Source: Nocardiopsis trehalosi NBRC 14201 (GTDB lineage Bacteria > Actinomycetota > Actinomycetes > Streptosporangiales > Streptosporangiaceae). From it: DNA of 38,683 nucleotides. This document shows, piece after piece, positions 1 through 7,268 of this stretch. The notes beneath the pieces were generated by a model. The model did no database searches, was not told the DNA's origin, and saw nothing but the letters and a program-made list of their open reading frames with translations. The position numbers were made by a program, and so were the translations under genes. The DNA is taken from positions 1-38,683 of the forward strand of contig NZ_BCRK01000038.1 in assembly GCF_001552555.1 (NCBI RefSeq), written 5' to 3'. Every line of letters starts with the position of its first letter. Position 1 is the first letter of the stretch.

Positions 1-106
1 GGGAATCGGCGGGTGGGCGCGGCTGTTGCCACTTGACGCCCGCCCGCGCCCCGGGGCCTCCCCGCGCGGCGGGCCCGAGCCGATCCCAGGACCGAGGAAG
101 TGACGA

Positions 107-1039
107 GTGGCCGAGACGCGTGCCGCGGACCGGATGTGGGCGGTGGCGGCCGCCGCCGGACTGTGGGGGACCTCCGCCCTGATGCGCGAACCCCTGTCGG
201 CGGTGCTGCCCGCACCGACCATCGTGTTCTACGAGCACGCCGTCATCACCCTGCTGCTGCTCCCCTGGGCCGTCCCCGCCTTCCGCTCGCTGGCGGACGC
301 CGGGCCCCGGGTGATCGCGGCGATGGCCGTCGTCGGCGGCGGCTCCTCCGCGCTGGCCACCACGCTGTTCACGCTGGCGTTCACCACGGGCGACCCGGTC
401 ACCCCGCAGGTGCTGCAGAAGCTGCAGCCGCTGTTCGCGATCGTGCTGGCCGTCGCCGTGCTCGGCGAACGGCTCACCCCCCGGTTCGCCCTGTACGCCG
501 TCCCGGCGCTGGCCGGGGCGTGGCTCCTCGCCTTCCCCGACCCGCTGGCCGTCGACCTGGCGAGCGCCCGCGCCGCGCTGCTCGCGGTGGGCGCGGCCGC
601 GCTGTGGGCGGCGGGGACCGTCCTCGGCCGCCTCGCCGGGACGCGGATGTCGTTCATGCACGTCACCACGGTCCGGTTCACCATCGCGCTGCCCGTCGCG
701 CTCGGCATCACCCTGGCGACCGGGTCGACGCTGGCGATCGGGGCGGCGCAGATCCCGCTGCTCGTCACGCTGGCCCTGGTGCCGGGCCTGCTCGCGCTGT
801 CGCTGTACTACTGGGGGCTCAGCCGGACCGCCGCCAGCCGGGCCACCCTGGCCGAACTCGCGTTCCCGCTGGTGTCGGCGCTGGTGGGCGTCGCCGTGCT
901 CGGCGCCGAGCCGACCTGGTCGCAGTGGACCGGCGCGGCCGTTGTGCTGGTGTCGGTCACCGCGATGGCGCTGAGCCGATCGCGGACCCGGCCGGCCGGC
1001 GTGGTCGTCCCCGAACCGGCCGCGCCGGCCGTCCCGTGA
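107..1039 (+). CDS. EamA/DMT-family transporter
   Basis: A 310-residue polytopic membrane protein with about ten hydrophobic helices in two EamA-like halves (roughly residues 10-140 and 150-290). This is the layout of drug/metabolite-family exporters, which move small metabolites across the cytoplasmic membrane. The second half ends in the usual helix before a Pro/Ala-rich cytoplasmic tail. The GTG start is chosen because GAGGAAG lies 6 nt upstream. The stop overlaps the start of the next gene (GTGA), so the two are probably co-translated. The substrate cannot be read from sequence; the coupling to a flavin monooxygenase suggests export of an oxidised or toxic compound, which is inference. 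Confidence 0.85.
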   Translation: MAETRAADRMWAVAAAAGLWGTSALMREPLSAVLPAPTIVFYEHAVITLLLLPWAVPAFRSLADAGPRVIAAMAVVGGGSSALATTLFTLAFTTGDPVTPQVLQKLQPLFAIVLAVAVLGERLTPRFALYAVPALAGAWLLAFPDPLAVDLASARAALLAVGAAALWAAGTVLGRLAGTRMSFMHVTTVRFTIALPVALGITLATGSTLAIGAAQIPLLVTLALVPGLLALSLYYWGLSRTAASRATLAELAFPLVSALVGVAVLGAEPTWSQWTGAAVVLVSVTAMALSRSRTRPAGVVVPEPAAPAVP

Positions 1040-2127
1040 GCGGGGACGCCGCCGGCGCGGTGCGCGACGTCGGCGTGGCGGTGGTCGGCGGCGGCCAGGC
1101 CGGGTTGGCGACGGCGTACTTCCTGCGGCGGCGCGGCCTGGAGCCGGACTCCGGTTTCGTCGTGCTCGACCGGGGCGCCGCCCCCGGCGGGGCGTGGCGG
1201 CACGTGTGGCGGTCGGTGCGGCTGATCTCCCCGCCCGCCTACACCCGCCTGCCCGGCCTGCCGTGGCCGCGCGATCCGGCCGAGCCGCCGGACGGCCCGG
1301 AGGTCGCCGCCTACCTCGCCGAGTACGAGCGCCGGATGGACCTGCGGGTGCGGCGCCCGGTGCTCGTCCGCCGGGTCCGCGACGACGGCCCCGGCGGCTG
1401 CCGCGACACCCCGCTGCTGGTGGAGACCGACTCCGGCACGTGGCGGGCGCGCGCCCTCGTCAACGCCACCGGCACCTGGGACCGGCCGTTCGTCCCCGCC
1501 GTGCCGGGGCGCGCCGACTTCGCCGGCCGCCAGCTGCACGCCGCCGACTACCACGCCCCCGAGGAGTTCGCCGGGCGGCGGGTGGTGGTCGTGGGCGGCG
1601 GCCACTCGGCCGTGCAGATCCTGGCCGAGCTGTCCCGGGTCGCCGAGACCGTGTGGGTGACCCGGCGGCCGCCAGAGTTCCGCCGGGGGCGGCCGACCGA
1701 GGCCGACCTGGTCGCCGTGACCGACGCGGTCGCCGAGCGGGTCGCCCAGGGGCTGCCGCTGCGCAGCGTCGTCAGCTACACCGGGCTGTCCGTCACCCCC
1801 GATGTGCGGGCGGCCGAGGAGCGGGGCGTCCTGCGCGCCCGTCCGATGTTCGCCCGCGTCACGCCGACCGGTGTGGCGTGGGACGACGGCACGTCCGCCG
1901 ACGCCGACGTGCTGCTGTGGGCGACGGGGTTCCGCCCGGTGCTGGGCCACCTGGGGCCGCTGCGGCTGCGCGACCCGCTCGGCGGCGTGCGCATGGTCGG
2001 CACCCGGACGGCCGTCGACCCGCGGGTGCACCTGGTGGGGTACGGCCCGTCGGCGTCGATGATCAGCGTGCACCGGGCGGCGGCAGCGGCGGCGCGCGAG
2101 CTGTCGGCCCGCCTCGCGGCGGCCTGA
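1036..2127 (+). CDS. flavin-containing monooxygenase (ArsO-like FAD/NAD(P)H oxidoreductase)
   Basis: A 363-residue two-dinucleotide-fold flavoprotein. The N-terminal FAD motif reads VVGGGQAGLA. GGAWRHVW with a following RLISPP resembles the GGAWRH-W-S-RL-SP block of ArsO-type monooxygenases. A second Rossmann motif VVVVGGGHSAVQI binds NADPH, and ATGFRP is the late flavoprotein ATG motif. The expected activity is NAD(P)H-dependent oxygenation of a small substrate in the cytosol. The GTG start overlaps the transporter stop by 4 nt; open frame continues upstream, but that part reads in the transporter's shadow frame. No ars genes are nearby, so an arsenic role is not supported. A perfect hairpin terminator follows. 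Confidence 0.85.
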   Translation: MSGDAAGAVRDVGVAVVGGGQAGLATAYFLRRRGLEPDSGFVVLDRGAAPGGAWRHVWRSVRLISPPAYTRLPGLPWPRDPAEPPDGPEVAAYLAEYERRMDLRVRRPVLVRRVRDDGPGGCRDTPLLVETDSGTWRARALVNATGTWDRPFVPAVPGRADFAGRQLHAADYHAPEEFAGRRVVVVGGGHSAVQILAELSRVAETVWVTRRPPEFRRGRPTEADLVAVTDAVAERVAQGLPLRSVVSYTGLSVTPDVRAAEERGVLRARPMFARVTPTGVAWDDGTSADADVLLWATGFRPVLGHLGPLRLRDPLGGVRMVGTRTAVDPRVHLVGYGPSASMISVHRAAAAAARELSARLAAA

Positions 2128-2186
2128 CGCGGGACCGCCGCGCGGCCCGCGCCGCCTCGGGACCCTCGCCTCCCGGCGGCCGGACG

Positions 2187-2227
2187 CACCGCCGCCCCGG
2201 ACGGCCGGACCGTCCGGGGCGGCGGTG
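2187..2227. terminator. bidirectional terminator hairpin, 18-bp perfect stem
   Basis: Positions 2187-2204 and 2210-2227 are exact reverse complements around a 5-nt loop (CCGGA). It sits between the convergent monooxygenase and ohr genes. No T-tract follows on either side, as is common in actinomycetes. Confidence 0.8.
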
Positions 2228-2242
2228 GGTACGCGCTCCGGG

Positions 2243-2665
2243 TCAGGAGGTGGAGGTGCTCAGCGCGACCTCGATGTTGCCGCGCGTGGCGCGGGAGTAC
2301 GGGCAGAACGAGTGCGCGGCCTCGACCAGCTTGCCGGCCTCCTCCTCGGAGACACCGGGGATGTTGACGTGCAGCTCGACGGCGAGGGACATGCCGTCGT
2401 CGACCTTGCCGAGGCTGACCTTGGCGTCGACCGTGGAACCGTCGATGTTCACCTTGGCCTCGCGGGCGCTCTTCTTCAGCGCGCCGTGGAAGCAGGAGGC
2501 GTAGCCGACGGCGAAGAGCTGCTCGGGGTTGGTGCCCGGGCCGTCGTCGCCGCCGACGCCCTTGGGGACGGACAGCTCGACGTCGAGGCGGCCGTCGGAG
2601 GTGGCGCCGCGGCCCTTGCGGCCCTCGCCGGTGACGGTGGCCTCGGCGGTGTACAGGACGTTCAC
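2243..2665 (-). CDS. ohr: organic hydroperoxide resistance protein Ohr
   Basis: A 140-residue OsmC/Ohr thiol peroxidase, the standard family length. It reduces organic hydroperoxides in the cytosol using two redox cysteines, seen here as C58 in GYASCFHGAL and C121 in HSFCPYS. The N-terminal GRKGR block supplies the conserved arginine region, and the C-terminus RGNIEV is typical. The GTG start is preceded by GAGGGAGA and overlaps the stop of the regulator gene upstream (GTGA), so ohrR and ohr form one coupled operon. Regulation by OhrR at the site 3208-3221 is expected: oxidised OhrR leaves the operator. Confidence 0.95.
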   Translation of the reverse strand: MNVLYTAEATVTGEGRKGRGATSDGRLDVELSVPKGVGGDDGPGTNPEQLFAVGYASCFHGALKKSAREAKVNIDGSTVDAKVSLGKVDDGMSLAVELHVNIPGVSEEEAGKLVEAAHSFCPYSRATRGNIEVALSTSTS

Positions 2666-3168
2666 GATGTCTCCCTCTCGGGTCGGGTGGCCGCCGACCG
2701 GTCCGCCGCCATGCTGCTGGCGGCGGCGCCGACCGACGCGGTGATGCGGTCGAGGAGGTCGCGCAGCCCGCCGGCCTCGTCCTCGGGGATGCCCGTCGCG
2801 CACAGCACCCGGAAGGGGATCCCGGTGGCGCGGTCGCGCAGCGCGGCGCCCTCGTCGGTGAGGGCGATGCGGACCACGCGCTCGTCGTCGGTGGCGCGCT
2901 CGCGCCGCACCAGGCCGCCGGCCTCCAGCCGGCGCAGGAGCGGGGAGAGCGTGCCCGAGTCGAGCCGCAGCGCGGCGCCCAGGTCCTTGACGGGAAGGGT
3001 GCCGCGCTCCCACAGCACGAGCATGGCGAGGTACTGCGGGTAGGTGAGGCCGAGGTCGGCGAGAAGCTCGCGGTAGAGCCCGGTCATGGCGCGGGACGCG
3101 GCGTACAGCGAGAAGCAGAGCTGCTCGTCCAGGGAGAGCGGGTCGCCTCCCCGCCGTTCGGTCGCCAT
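2662..3168 (-). CDS. ohrR: OhrR, MarR-family organic peroxide sensor
   Basis: 168 residues. The N-terminus LDEQLCFSLYAASRAMT is the diagnostic OhrR sensor helix, with the peroxidatic cysteine at C18. A winged helix-turn-helix follows (about 45-110: LPVKDLGAALRLDSGTLSPL, then the wing RRERATDDERVVRIAL). The C-terminal tail beyond residue 145 is Ala/Ser-rich and longer than usual. It represses its own operon until its cysteine is oxidised by organic hydroperoxide (family knowledge). The ATG has GAGGAGG upstream. The last codons overlap ohr. A perfect 14-bp operator-like inverted repeat lies about 40 bp upstream. Confidence 0.93.
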   Translation of the reverse strand: MATERRGGDPLSLDEQLCFSLYAASRAMTGLYRELLADLGLTYPQYLAMLVLWERGTLPVKDLGAALRLDSGTLSPLLRRLEAGGLVRRERATDDERVVRIALTDEGAALRDRATGIPFRVLCATGIPEDEAGGLRDLLDRITASVGAAASSMAADRSAATRPERETS

Positions 3169-3619
3169 GCGCCACCTCCTCGATGCGATGTCAATTTAGC
3201 ACAATCGAGTTGCGCACAACTGAACTCGGGTGGGCGGACGGGGGGCGGGCGGGGGTCGCACGCCCGGCCGGACGCCGAAGCCCGCCACGACGCCCCTTCC
3301 CCGCCGGCCCCTCCGCCACACCCCGGGCGGGGGGGCGCGGCCGCCTGCCGCCGGGCACGGAGGGCAGGCCGCACCCACCGATGAGCGCGGCCGGCCGACC
3401 CGCCGGACGATGAGCCGGACCGGACGGCGGACCACCCCCGGGGCCATCGGCGCCCGTAAGCCGCCGGGCCGGAACCCGAGACAGCCGGCGGCCGGAACCC
3501 GCAGCGGCGGCTCCCGCAGCGGGCGGGGGCGGGTAATGGCGGCGGCGGAGCCCGTTGCCGACGGGGCTCGGGAGCCGCATAGGCCTCGGCGGGCGGGACC
3601 CGCGACGGGCGGAGGCCGT
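3169..3619. other. gene-free stretch, ohrR upstream region
   Basis: About 450 bp with no convincing gene. The right-hand end of ohrR's control region (3190-3225) is locally AT-richer and holds the operator. The remainder is very GC-rich. A hairpin with 8-bp arms (3460-3467 and 3485-3492) could end the minus-strand transcript of the MarR gene at 3620-4093. Confidence 0.6.
3208..3221. promoter_or_regulatory. probable OhrR operator
   Basis: AGTTG-CGCA-CAACT is a perfect 5-4-5 inverted repeat in the AT-richer patch before ohrR. Read on the minus strand it overlaps a possible TTGTGC -35, with TAAATT about 15 nt further on as a -10. A regulator bound here would block ohrR-ohr transcription. The match to OhrR is by position and symmetry, not by a tested consensus. 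Confidence 0.6.
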
Positions 3620-4093
3620 TCAGCCGGCGGCCGGGGCCTCCGGGGCGGACGCGGCCACGGCGGCCTGGGCCGCCGACAGCTTCGTGGTGATCGCGCGGAG
3701 CGCACGCAGTTCGTCGGGGGTGAGCACCGCGCCCACGCGGCGCTGGATGGCGGCGGCGTGCTCGCGGCCCACCCGCCAGAACACCTCGCGGCCGCGGTCG
3801 GTCAGCCGAACGACGGTGCTGCGCCGGTCACCGGGGACACCGGCCCGTTCGATGAGCCCGTCGTCGGCCATGCGGTCGACCAGCCGGCTGATGCCGGGCT
3901 GGGTGAGCAGCACGTGGTCGGCCAGCTCCCCCATGCGCGTGCCCCGAGGGCACCGGGAGAGGGTGAAGAGGACGTCGTATTCACGCATGGAGACCTCCGT
4001 GTGCCGGAAGTCCTCCCGGAACAGGCGCATCAGGGTCATCTGCGCACGGGCCAGCCCCTCCCACGCCTCCTCGGCCAACGTGTCCCTGGGCAT
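3620..4093 (-). CDS. MarR-family transcriptional regulator
   Basis: 157 residues with the chosen ATG, a normal MarR length. The winged-helix core runs from about residue 30 to 110: REYDVLFTLSRCPRG, then MGELADHVLLTQPGISRLVD as the helix-turn-helix, and GDRRSTVVRLTDRGRE as the wing. The start is chosen for GGAAGG 7-8 nt upstream; an in-frame ATG at 4144 would add 17 low-complexity residues and has a poorer ribosome site. The C-terminus is Ala/Pro-rich. No ligand or target can be inferred: the neighbours are another regulator and a gene-free stretch. It is transcribed toward ohrR but separated from it by 450 bp. Confidence 0.85.
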   Translation of the reverse strand: MPRDTLAEEAWEGLARAQMTLMRLFREDFRHTEVSMREYDVLFTLSRCPRGTRMGELADHVLLTQPGISRLVDRMADDGLIERAGVPGDRRSTVVRLTDRGREVFWRVGREHAAAIQRRVGAVLTPDELRALRAITTKLSAAQAAVAASAPEAPAAG

Positions 4094-4287
4094 CCCTCCG
4101 CCTTCCCGGCCACCACCCCCGGCGGGTAACGGCACATTCGCCATGATGTCACCCGCCCCCCGCCTCCCCACCCGCCAACGCCCCCGGCACCGCCCGCTCC
4201 GTCGCACGCGGCCGTCGACCCGGAGGCGGTGAAGGGGTCGAGGGCCGGGCACGACGGCCGGACTCCCGGTGCCGGCCGTACGGGAGC

Positions 4288-4324
4288 CAGGCGCGGGGGT
4301 CAGGCGCGGGGGTCAGGCGCGGGT
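4288..4324. repeat. 13-bp tandem repeat across the HxlR gene's stop codon
   Basis: CAGGCGCGGGGGT occurs twice in full (4288-4300, 4301-4313), then a third time in part. The stop codon (TCA on the plus strand, 4313-4315) lies at a unit junction. As 13 is not a multiple of 3, a copy-number change would move the stop context, but an identical stop would recur in the next unit. Confidence 0.7.
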
Positions 4325-4711
4325 GGCGTCGTGGCGTTCCTGGGCGGCGGTGATGTCGGGGGAACGGGCCACGATCCAGGCGACGATGCCGCGCAGGTGC
4401 TCGGCCAGCTCGGTGCCGATGGGGGTCAGCGCGTAGGTGACCTGCGGGGGCGAGGTCGGCGCGACCTCCCGGTCCACCAGGCCGTCGCGGACGAGCAGCC
4501 GCAGGTTCTGCGACAGCATCTTCTCGCTGATGCCGCCGATGCGGTCGCGCAGCACGTGGAACCGCTGGGGGCCGTCGGCGAGCGCGCACAGCACGAGCAC
4601 CCCCCACCGGCTCGCCACGTGGGTGAGGATGGAGCGGGCCGGGCAGTCGGTGTCGAATACGTCACTCCGGCGGTGCCGAGCACCGGCCGCGGCCTGGAGG
4701 CTTTCATCCAT
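4313..4711 (-). CDS. HxlR-family winged-helix regulator
   Basis: 132 residues, typical HxlR size. The family signature is clear: DCPARSILTHVASRWGVLVL near the N-terminus, GPQRFHVLRDRIGGISEKML as the recognition region and LVDREVAPTSPPQVTYALT as the wing. C23 in the DCP motif is the position used by redox- or electrophile-sensing HxlR proteins (family knowledge). It is divergent from a DsbA-like oxidoreductase, with a symmetric operator in the 62-bp gap, so it probably represses both. A thiol-stress input is a reasonable inference from partner and cysteine. The gene ends in a 13-bp tandem repeat. Confidence 0.9.
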   Translation of the reverse strand: MDESLQAAAGARHRRSDVFDTDCPARSILTHVASRWGVLVLCALADGPQRFHVLRDRIGGISEKMLSQNLRLLVRDGLVDREVAPTSPPQVTYALTPIGTELAEHLRGIVAWIVARSPDITAAQERHDATRA

Positions 4712-4740
4712 GGGCAGAGCCTACCTTGAGGTACGTACTT

Positions 4741-4767
4741 ACTATCAGTTAGCTCACAACTTATAGT
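4741..4767. promoter_or_regulatory. operator for the HxlR/DsbA divergent pair
   Basis: ACTATCAGTT-AGCTCAC-AACTTATAGT: the 10-nt arms match at 9 of 10 positions as an inverted repeat, 27 bp overall. It overlaps the presumed -10 (TATAGT) of the DsbA gene. It is the only AT-rich patch in the gap between the two genes, as expected for the binding site of the HxlR protein. Confidence 0.7.
4762..4767 (+). promoter_or_regulatory. -10 element TATAGT, probable leaderless promoter
   Basis: TATAGT lies exactly 6 nt before the ATG at 4774 and no Shine-Dalgarno is present, so transcription should start at or beside the A of the start codon. A weak TTACTA lies 17 nt upstream as a possible -35. The element is inside the operator. 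Confidence 0.6.
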
Positions 4768-4773
4768 GAGCGC

Positions 4774-5493
4774 ATGGAACCCATCACCGTGGACATCTGG
4801 TCCGACGTGGTCTGCCCCTGGTGCTACATCGGCAAGCGACGCTTCGACCTCGCCCTCGCGGACTTCCCGCACCGCGACGCCGTCCGGGTGCGCTGGCGCA
4901 GCTTCGAACTGCAGCCCGACGCACCCCGCGAACCCGACATCCCACTCACCCAGCGCATCCAGCGGGACCAGGAGGTCAGCCGTGACCGGGCCGAGCGGAT
5001 CGGGGCCGACGTCACCGCGCTCGCCGCCGATATCGGCCTGACCTATCGGTTGGACCTGGCCCGCCCGGCCAACTCCTTCGACGCGCACCGCCTGCTCCAC
5101 CGTGCCGACGAACTCGGTGTCGGTGAACAGGTGCGCGAGCGGGTCATGGCCGCCTACATGGGAGAGGGGGCGGTGGTCTCCGACCACGCGACGCTGACCG
5201 CGCTCGCCGCCGAGGCGGGCATGGACCCCGCCGACGCCCGCGCACTGCTCTACGGCGACGGTCACGCCGACACGGTCCGCTCCGACGAGCGGCGCGCCCG
5301 CTCGCTCGGGGTCACGGGGGTCCCCACGTTCGTGTTCAACGGCGTCCGCGGTGTCGCGGGGGCGCAGCCGCCCGACACCATCACCCGCCTGCTGCACGAC
5401 GCGTGGACCGGTGCCGACGCCGGCGTCGGCTTCGCCGATGGCGGCGGCGGTGGCTGTGACGGCGACGTCTGCCGCACGCCCGGGTCCGCATGA
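4774..5493 (+). CDS. DsbA-family (FrnE-like) thiol-disulfide oxidoreductase
   Basis: 239 residues. The thioredoxin-fold redox centre CPWC is at residues 14-17 (DVVCPWCYIGKRRF). A long helical insertion follows, then GVTGVPTFVFNG with the cis-proline, as in the FrnE/2-hydroxychromene isomerase branch. There is no signal peptide, so it acts in the cytosol. FrnE proteins handle disulfides during oxidative stress in other bacteria (family knowledge); the partner here is unknown. The C-terminus has a Gly-rich stretch and one extra Cys. It is divergent from an HxlR gene and shares its operator; the start appears leaderless. Confidence 0.9.
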   Translation: MEPITVDIWSDVVCPWCYIGKRRFDLALADFPHRDAVRVRWRSFELQPDAPREPDIPLTQRIQRDQEVSRDRAERIGADVTALAADIGLTYRLDLARPANSFDAHRLLHRADELGVGEQVRERVMAAYMGEGAVVSDHATLTALAAEAGMDPADARALLYGDGHADTVRSDERRARSLGVTGVPTFVFNGVRGVAGAQPPDTITRLLHDAWTGADAGVGFADGGGGGCDGDVCRTPGSA

Positions 5494-5626
5494 CGGCCGA
5501 CCCACCGGACCCGCGCGACCGGGAACCCGGCCGGAGTGAGCGGCCGACCGCCCGGCCGTGGGCCCACGCGCAACGTGGCGACCGCCCGCCCCGGGTCCGC
5601 GCCTGCGGCGGGGTCGGCGGCGGGTC

Positions 5627-5971
5627 CTAGTGGTGGCTCTCGTACTCCGCGACGATGGCGGCCGGGATGCGCCCCCGGTCGCTGACGCCCCTGCCGACCG
5701 ACCTCGCCCACGCCCGGATGCGCGCCGCCTTCTCGCGGTCGATGGCCGACCGGCCCTGCCCGGGGGACGGCGGACGCCGGTCGGCGCCCTCGGCGGCCGT
5801 GGCCCGGCGGGCGCCGTCGACGAAGGGCGCCAGGAACTCGCGGAGCCGCTTGGCGTTGTCGGCGCTGAGGTCGATCTCGTACGCGGTGCCGTCGAGCGCG
5901 AACGCGACGCTCTCGTCGGCCCGGCCGCCGTCGAGATCGTCGACGAGGAGGATCTGCACCTTCTGCGCCAT
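5627..5971 (-). CDS. lsr2: Lsr2 nucleoid-associated protein
   Basis: 114 residues. The N-terminal dimerisation domain begins [16 protein letters not shown] (1-55). A Pro/Gln-rich linker follows, then a C-terminal DNA-binding domain (about 75-112) with the minor-groove motif RGR at 99-101 in [14 protein letters not shown]. Lsr2 is the actinobacterial H-NS equivalent: it bridges AT-rich DNA and silences acquired genes (established for the family). It ends convergently with the DsbA gene. Upstream is a TAnnnT -10 (TACAGT, 6012-6017 on the minus strand) with a perfect 12-bp palindrome overlapping it. Actinomycetes often carry two Lsr2 copies; which one this is cannot be told here. Confidence 0.95.
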   Translation of the reverse strand: MAQKVQILLVDDLDGGRADESVAFALDGTAYEIDLSADNAKRLREFLAPFVDGARRATAAEGADRRPPSPGQGRSAIDREKAARIRAWARSVGRGVSDRGRIPAAIVAEYESHH

Positions 5972-6001
5972 GGGGCCACCCGTTCACGGTCGCTGTCCTC
6001 G

Positions 6002-6017
6002 GTGGATATCCACTGTA
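6002..6017 (-). promoter_or_regulatory. lsr2 promoter -10 with overlapping palindrome
   Basis: On the minus strand TACAGT (6012-6017) fits the TAnnnT -10 pattern. GTGGATATCCAC (6002-6013) is a perfect 12-bp palindrome starting inside it, about 30 nt upstream of the ATG. It could be an autoregulatory or other operator; its AT core (GATATC) stands out in this GC-rich stretch. Confidence 0.4.
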
Positions 6018-6523
6018 GGGAGTCGCGCGCCGTCCGGCAGCGGAACCGCGCATTTCCCGGCCGAGTCCGCCGGGCGCGGTTCGGGGAACCGGGAGGGCGG
6101 CCCCGGATGGGGGCCGCCGCGCCGATACGGGCGGACCGCTGGGCGAGCCTCACCCCCCACGGGCGCCGTTCCCGAAGAGCAGCGCCCGCTGGTGGTCCGG
6201 TGCGCGCCGAGGGCGCCGAGGCCGGCGAACCGCCGGTCGAGGTGGAAGGGCCACGCCCGCGCCGGCACGGGACGTCCGCCCGTCGATCCGGCATACCCGG
6301 CGCCCCGGCGCCGCCCGCGCACCGAAGGGGCGACGCCTGAACGGCGCGGGCGCGTCTCGGCTGCCGCAACGCGACCGGGGCCACGCCTTTCGGCGGCCGC
6401 CGGGTACCGAACACCGCCACCGACCCCCGGTCTCCGCCCCGGCGCATCGGCCCGCGAGGGGGTCCGGACGCGGGCGCGGGGCGGCCGTGCGGTCCTTCGC
6501 GCGGAACGGTCGTCGCCAGGGAA

Positions 6524-6538
6524 TGAAAACGGTTATCA
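6524..6538 (+). promoter_or_regulatory. Zur-type box upstream of rpmG-rpmE2
   Basis: TGAAAACGGTTATCA is a 15-bp near-palindrome (mismatches only at the centre and at positions 4/12) and matches the actinobacterial Zur pattern TGAAAAcgaTTTTCA. It lies 58 bp before the L33 start. Zur repression of zinc-free ribosomal protein paralogues is well documented in Streptomyces and mycobacteria; its application here is inference. Confidence 0.75.
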
Positions 6539-6596
6539 TCGCATTGTACGGGGCGGAACGAACGCGTTCCCTCGACCACGACCCCGGAGGCGCCGC

Positions 6597-6761
6597 ATGG
6601 CACGCAACGACCTGCGACCCGTGGTCCGGCTCCGCTCCACCGCGGACACCGGATACACCTACGTCACCCGGAAGAACCGGCGCAGCACCCCCGACCGGCT
6701 GGTGCTGCGCAAGTACGACCCCGTCGTCGGCCGCCACGTGGACTTCCGCGAGGAGCGCTGA
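6597..6761 (+). CDS. rpmG: 50S ribosomal protein L33, zinc-independent paralogue
   Basis: 54 residues. The sequence [20 protein letters not shown] then [17 protein letters not shown] is full-length L33. It has none of the cysteines that form the zinc ribbon in C+ paralogues, so it is the C- form, which substitutes under zinc limitation. The ATG has GGAGG 6 nt upstream. rpmE2 follows 26 nt later. The Zur-like box upstream fits expression when zinc is scarce. Confidence 0.95.
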   Translation: MARNDLRPVVRLRSTADTGYTYVTRKNRRSTPDRLVLRKYDPVVGRHVDFREER

Positions 6762-6787
6762 CACCCCGTCCCGCCCAGGAGGCACCC

Positions 6788-7039
6788 TTGCAGCAGGGCA
6801 TCCACCCCGCCTACCGGCCCGTGGTCTTCCGCGACCGCGCCGGCGGGCTCGCCTTCCTCACCCGCTCCACCGCCACCGCCCCCGACGGCGCCGCCGTCAT
6901 GTGGGAGGACGGCGCCACCTATCCCGTCGTCGACGTCGACGTCTCCACCGCCAGCCACCCGTTCTTCACCGGGCGCGGCCGGGTCGTCGACTCCGCCGGG
7001 CGCGTCGAGCGGTTCCGCCGCCGCTACGGCGCCGCCTGA
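6788..7039 (+). CDS. rpmE2: 50S ribosomal protein L31 type B (zinc-independent)
   Basis: 83 residues. GIHPAYRPVVFRDRAGG and SHPFFTGRGRVVDSAGRVER are diagnostic of L31 type B; the CxxC zinc motif of L31 type A is absent. The start is TTG, chosen because the L31B family begins just before GIHP and AGGAGG lies 5 nt upstream. It pairs with the L33 C- gene in one operon, and both would replace zinc-containing counterparts in the large subunit. A hairpin terminator begins 5 nt after the stop. Confidence 0.93.
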   Translation: MQQGIHPAYRPVVFRDRAGGLAFLTRSTATAPDGAAVMWEDGATYPVVDVDVSTASHPFFTGRGRVVDSAGRVERFRRRYGAA

Positions 7040-7044
7040 CCACG

Positions 7045-7066
7045 GGGCCGCCCCACCGGGCGGCCC
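7045..7066 (+). terminator. terminator hairpin after rpmE2
   Basis: GGGCCGCCC-CACC-GGGCGGCCC: a perfect 9-bp stem and 4-nt loop starting 5 nt after the rpmE2 stop. No T-tract. Confidence 0.75.
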
Positions 7067-7222
7067 GCAGACCACCACGGCGGCCCCGCGCGGCGCCGGT
7101 CCGGCCCACGGCCGGCACCACCGGCGTCCGCCGCGCGAGCGGTCCGCCCTCCCCGCCCGGCCACCACCGCCGGGCCGTCCCGTCCGGGTCGCCCCCTCTC
7201 ACCGCGGTCCGGACGGGACCGA

Positions 7223-7268
7223 GCGCGCCGACGGCCGCCCTGATGGAGCGGGGCGGCCGTCGGCGCGC
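7223..7268. terminator. 18-bp perfect-stem hairpin
   Basis: Arms 7223-7240 and 7251-7268 are exact reverse complements; the loop is 10 nt (TGATGGAGCG). It is placed midway between convergent operons, so it probably insulates both strands. It could instead be the 3' end of an unannotated short transcript. Confidence 0.65.

Larger units (their letters stand above)
5972..6596. other. long divergent intergenic region between lsr2 and rpmG
   Basis: 625 bp without a convincing gene. It holds the lsr2 promoter region at its left end and the Zur-type box at its right end. The roughly 480 bp between them are uniformly GC-rich and I see no gene or strong hairpin there. Confidence 0.6.

Noticed and set aside
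2205-2209. Convergent GC-rich hairpins as possible mobile-element ends
   Set aside because: There are no transposase genes or target duplications; position at convergent gene ends makes terminators the simpler explanation.
4094-4144. Upstream ATG extension of the MarR-family gene
   Set aside because: Adds 17 Gly/Arg/Pro residues; the inner ATG has the better Shine-Dalgarno and gives the usual family length.
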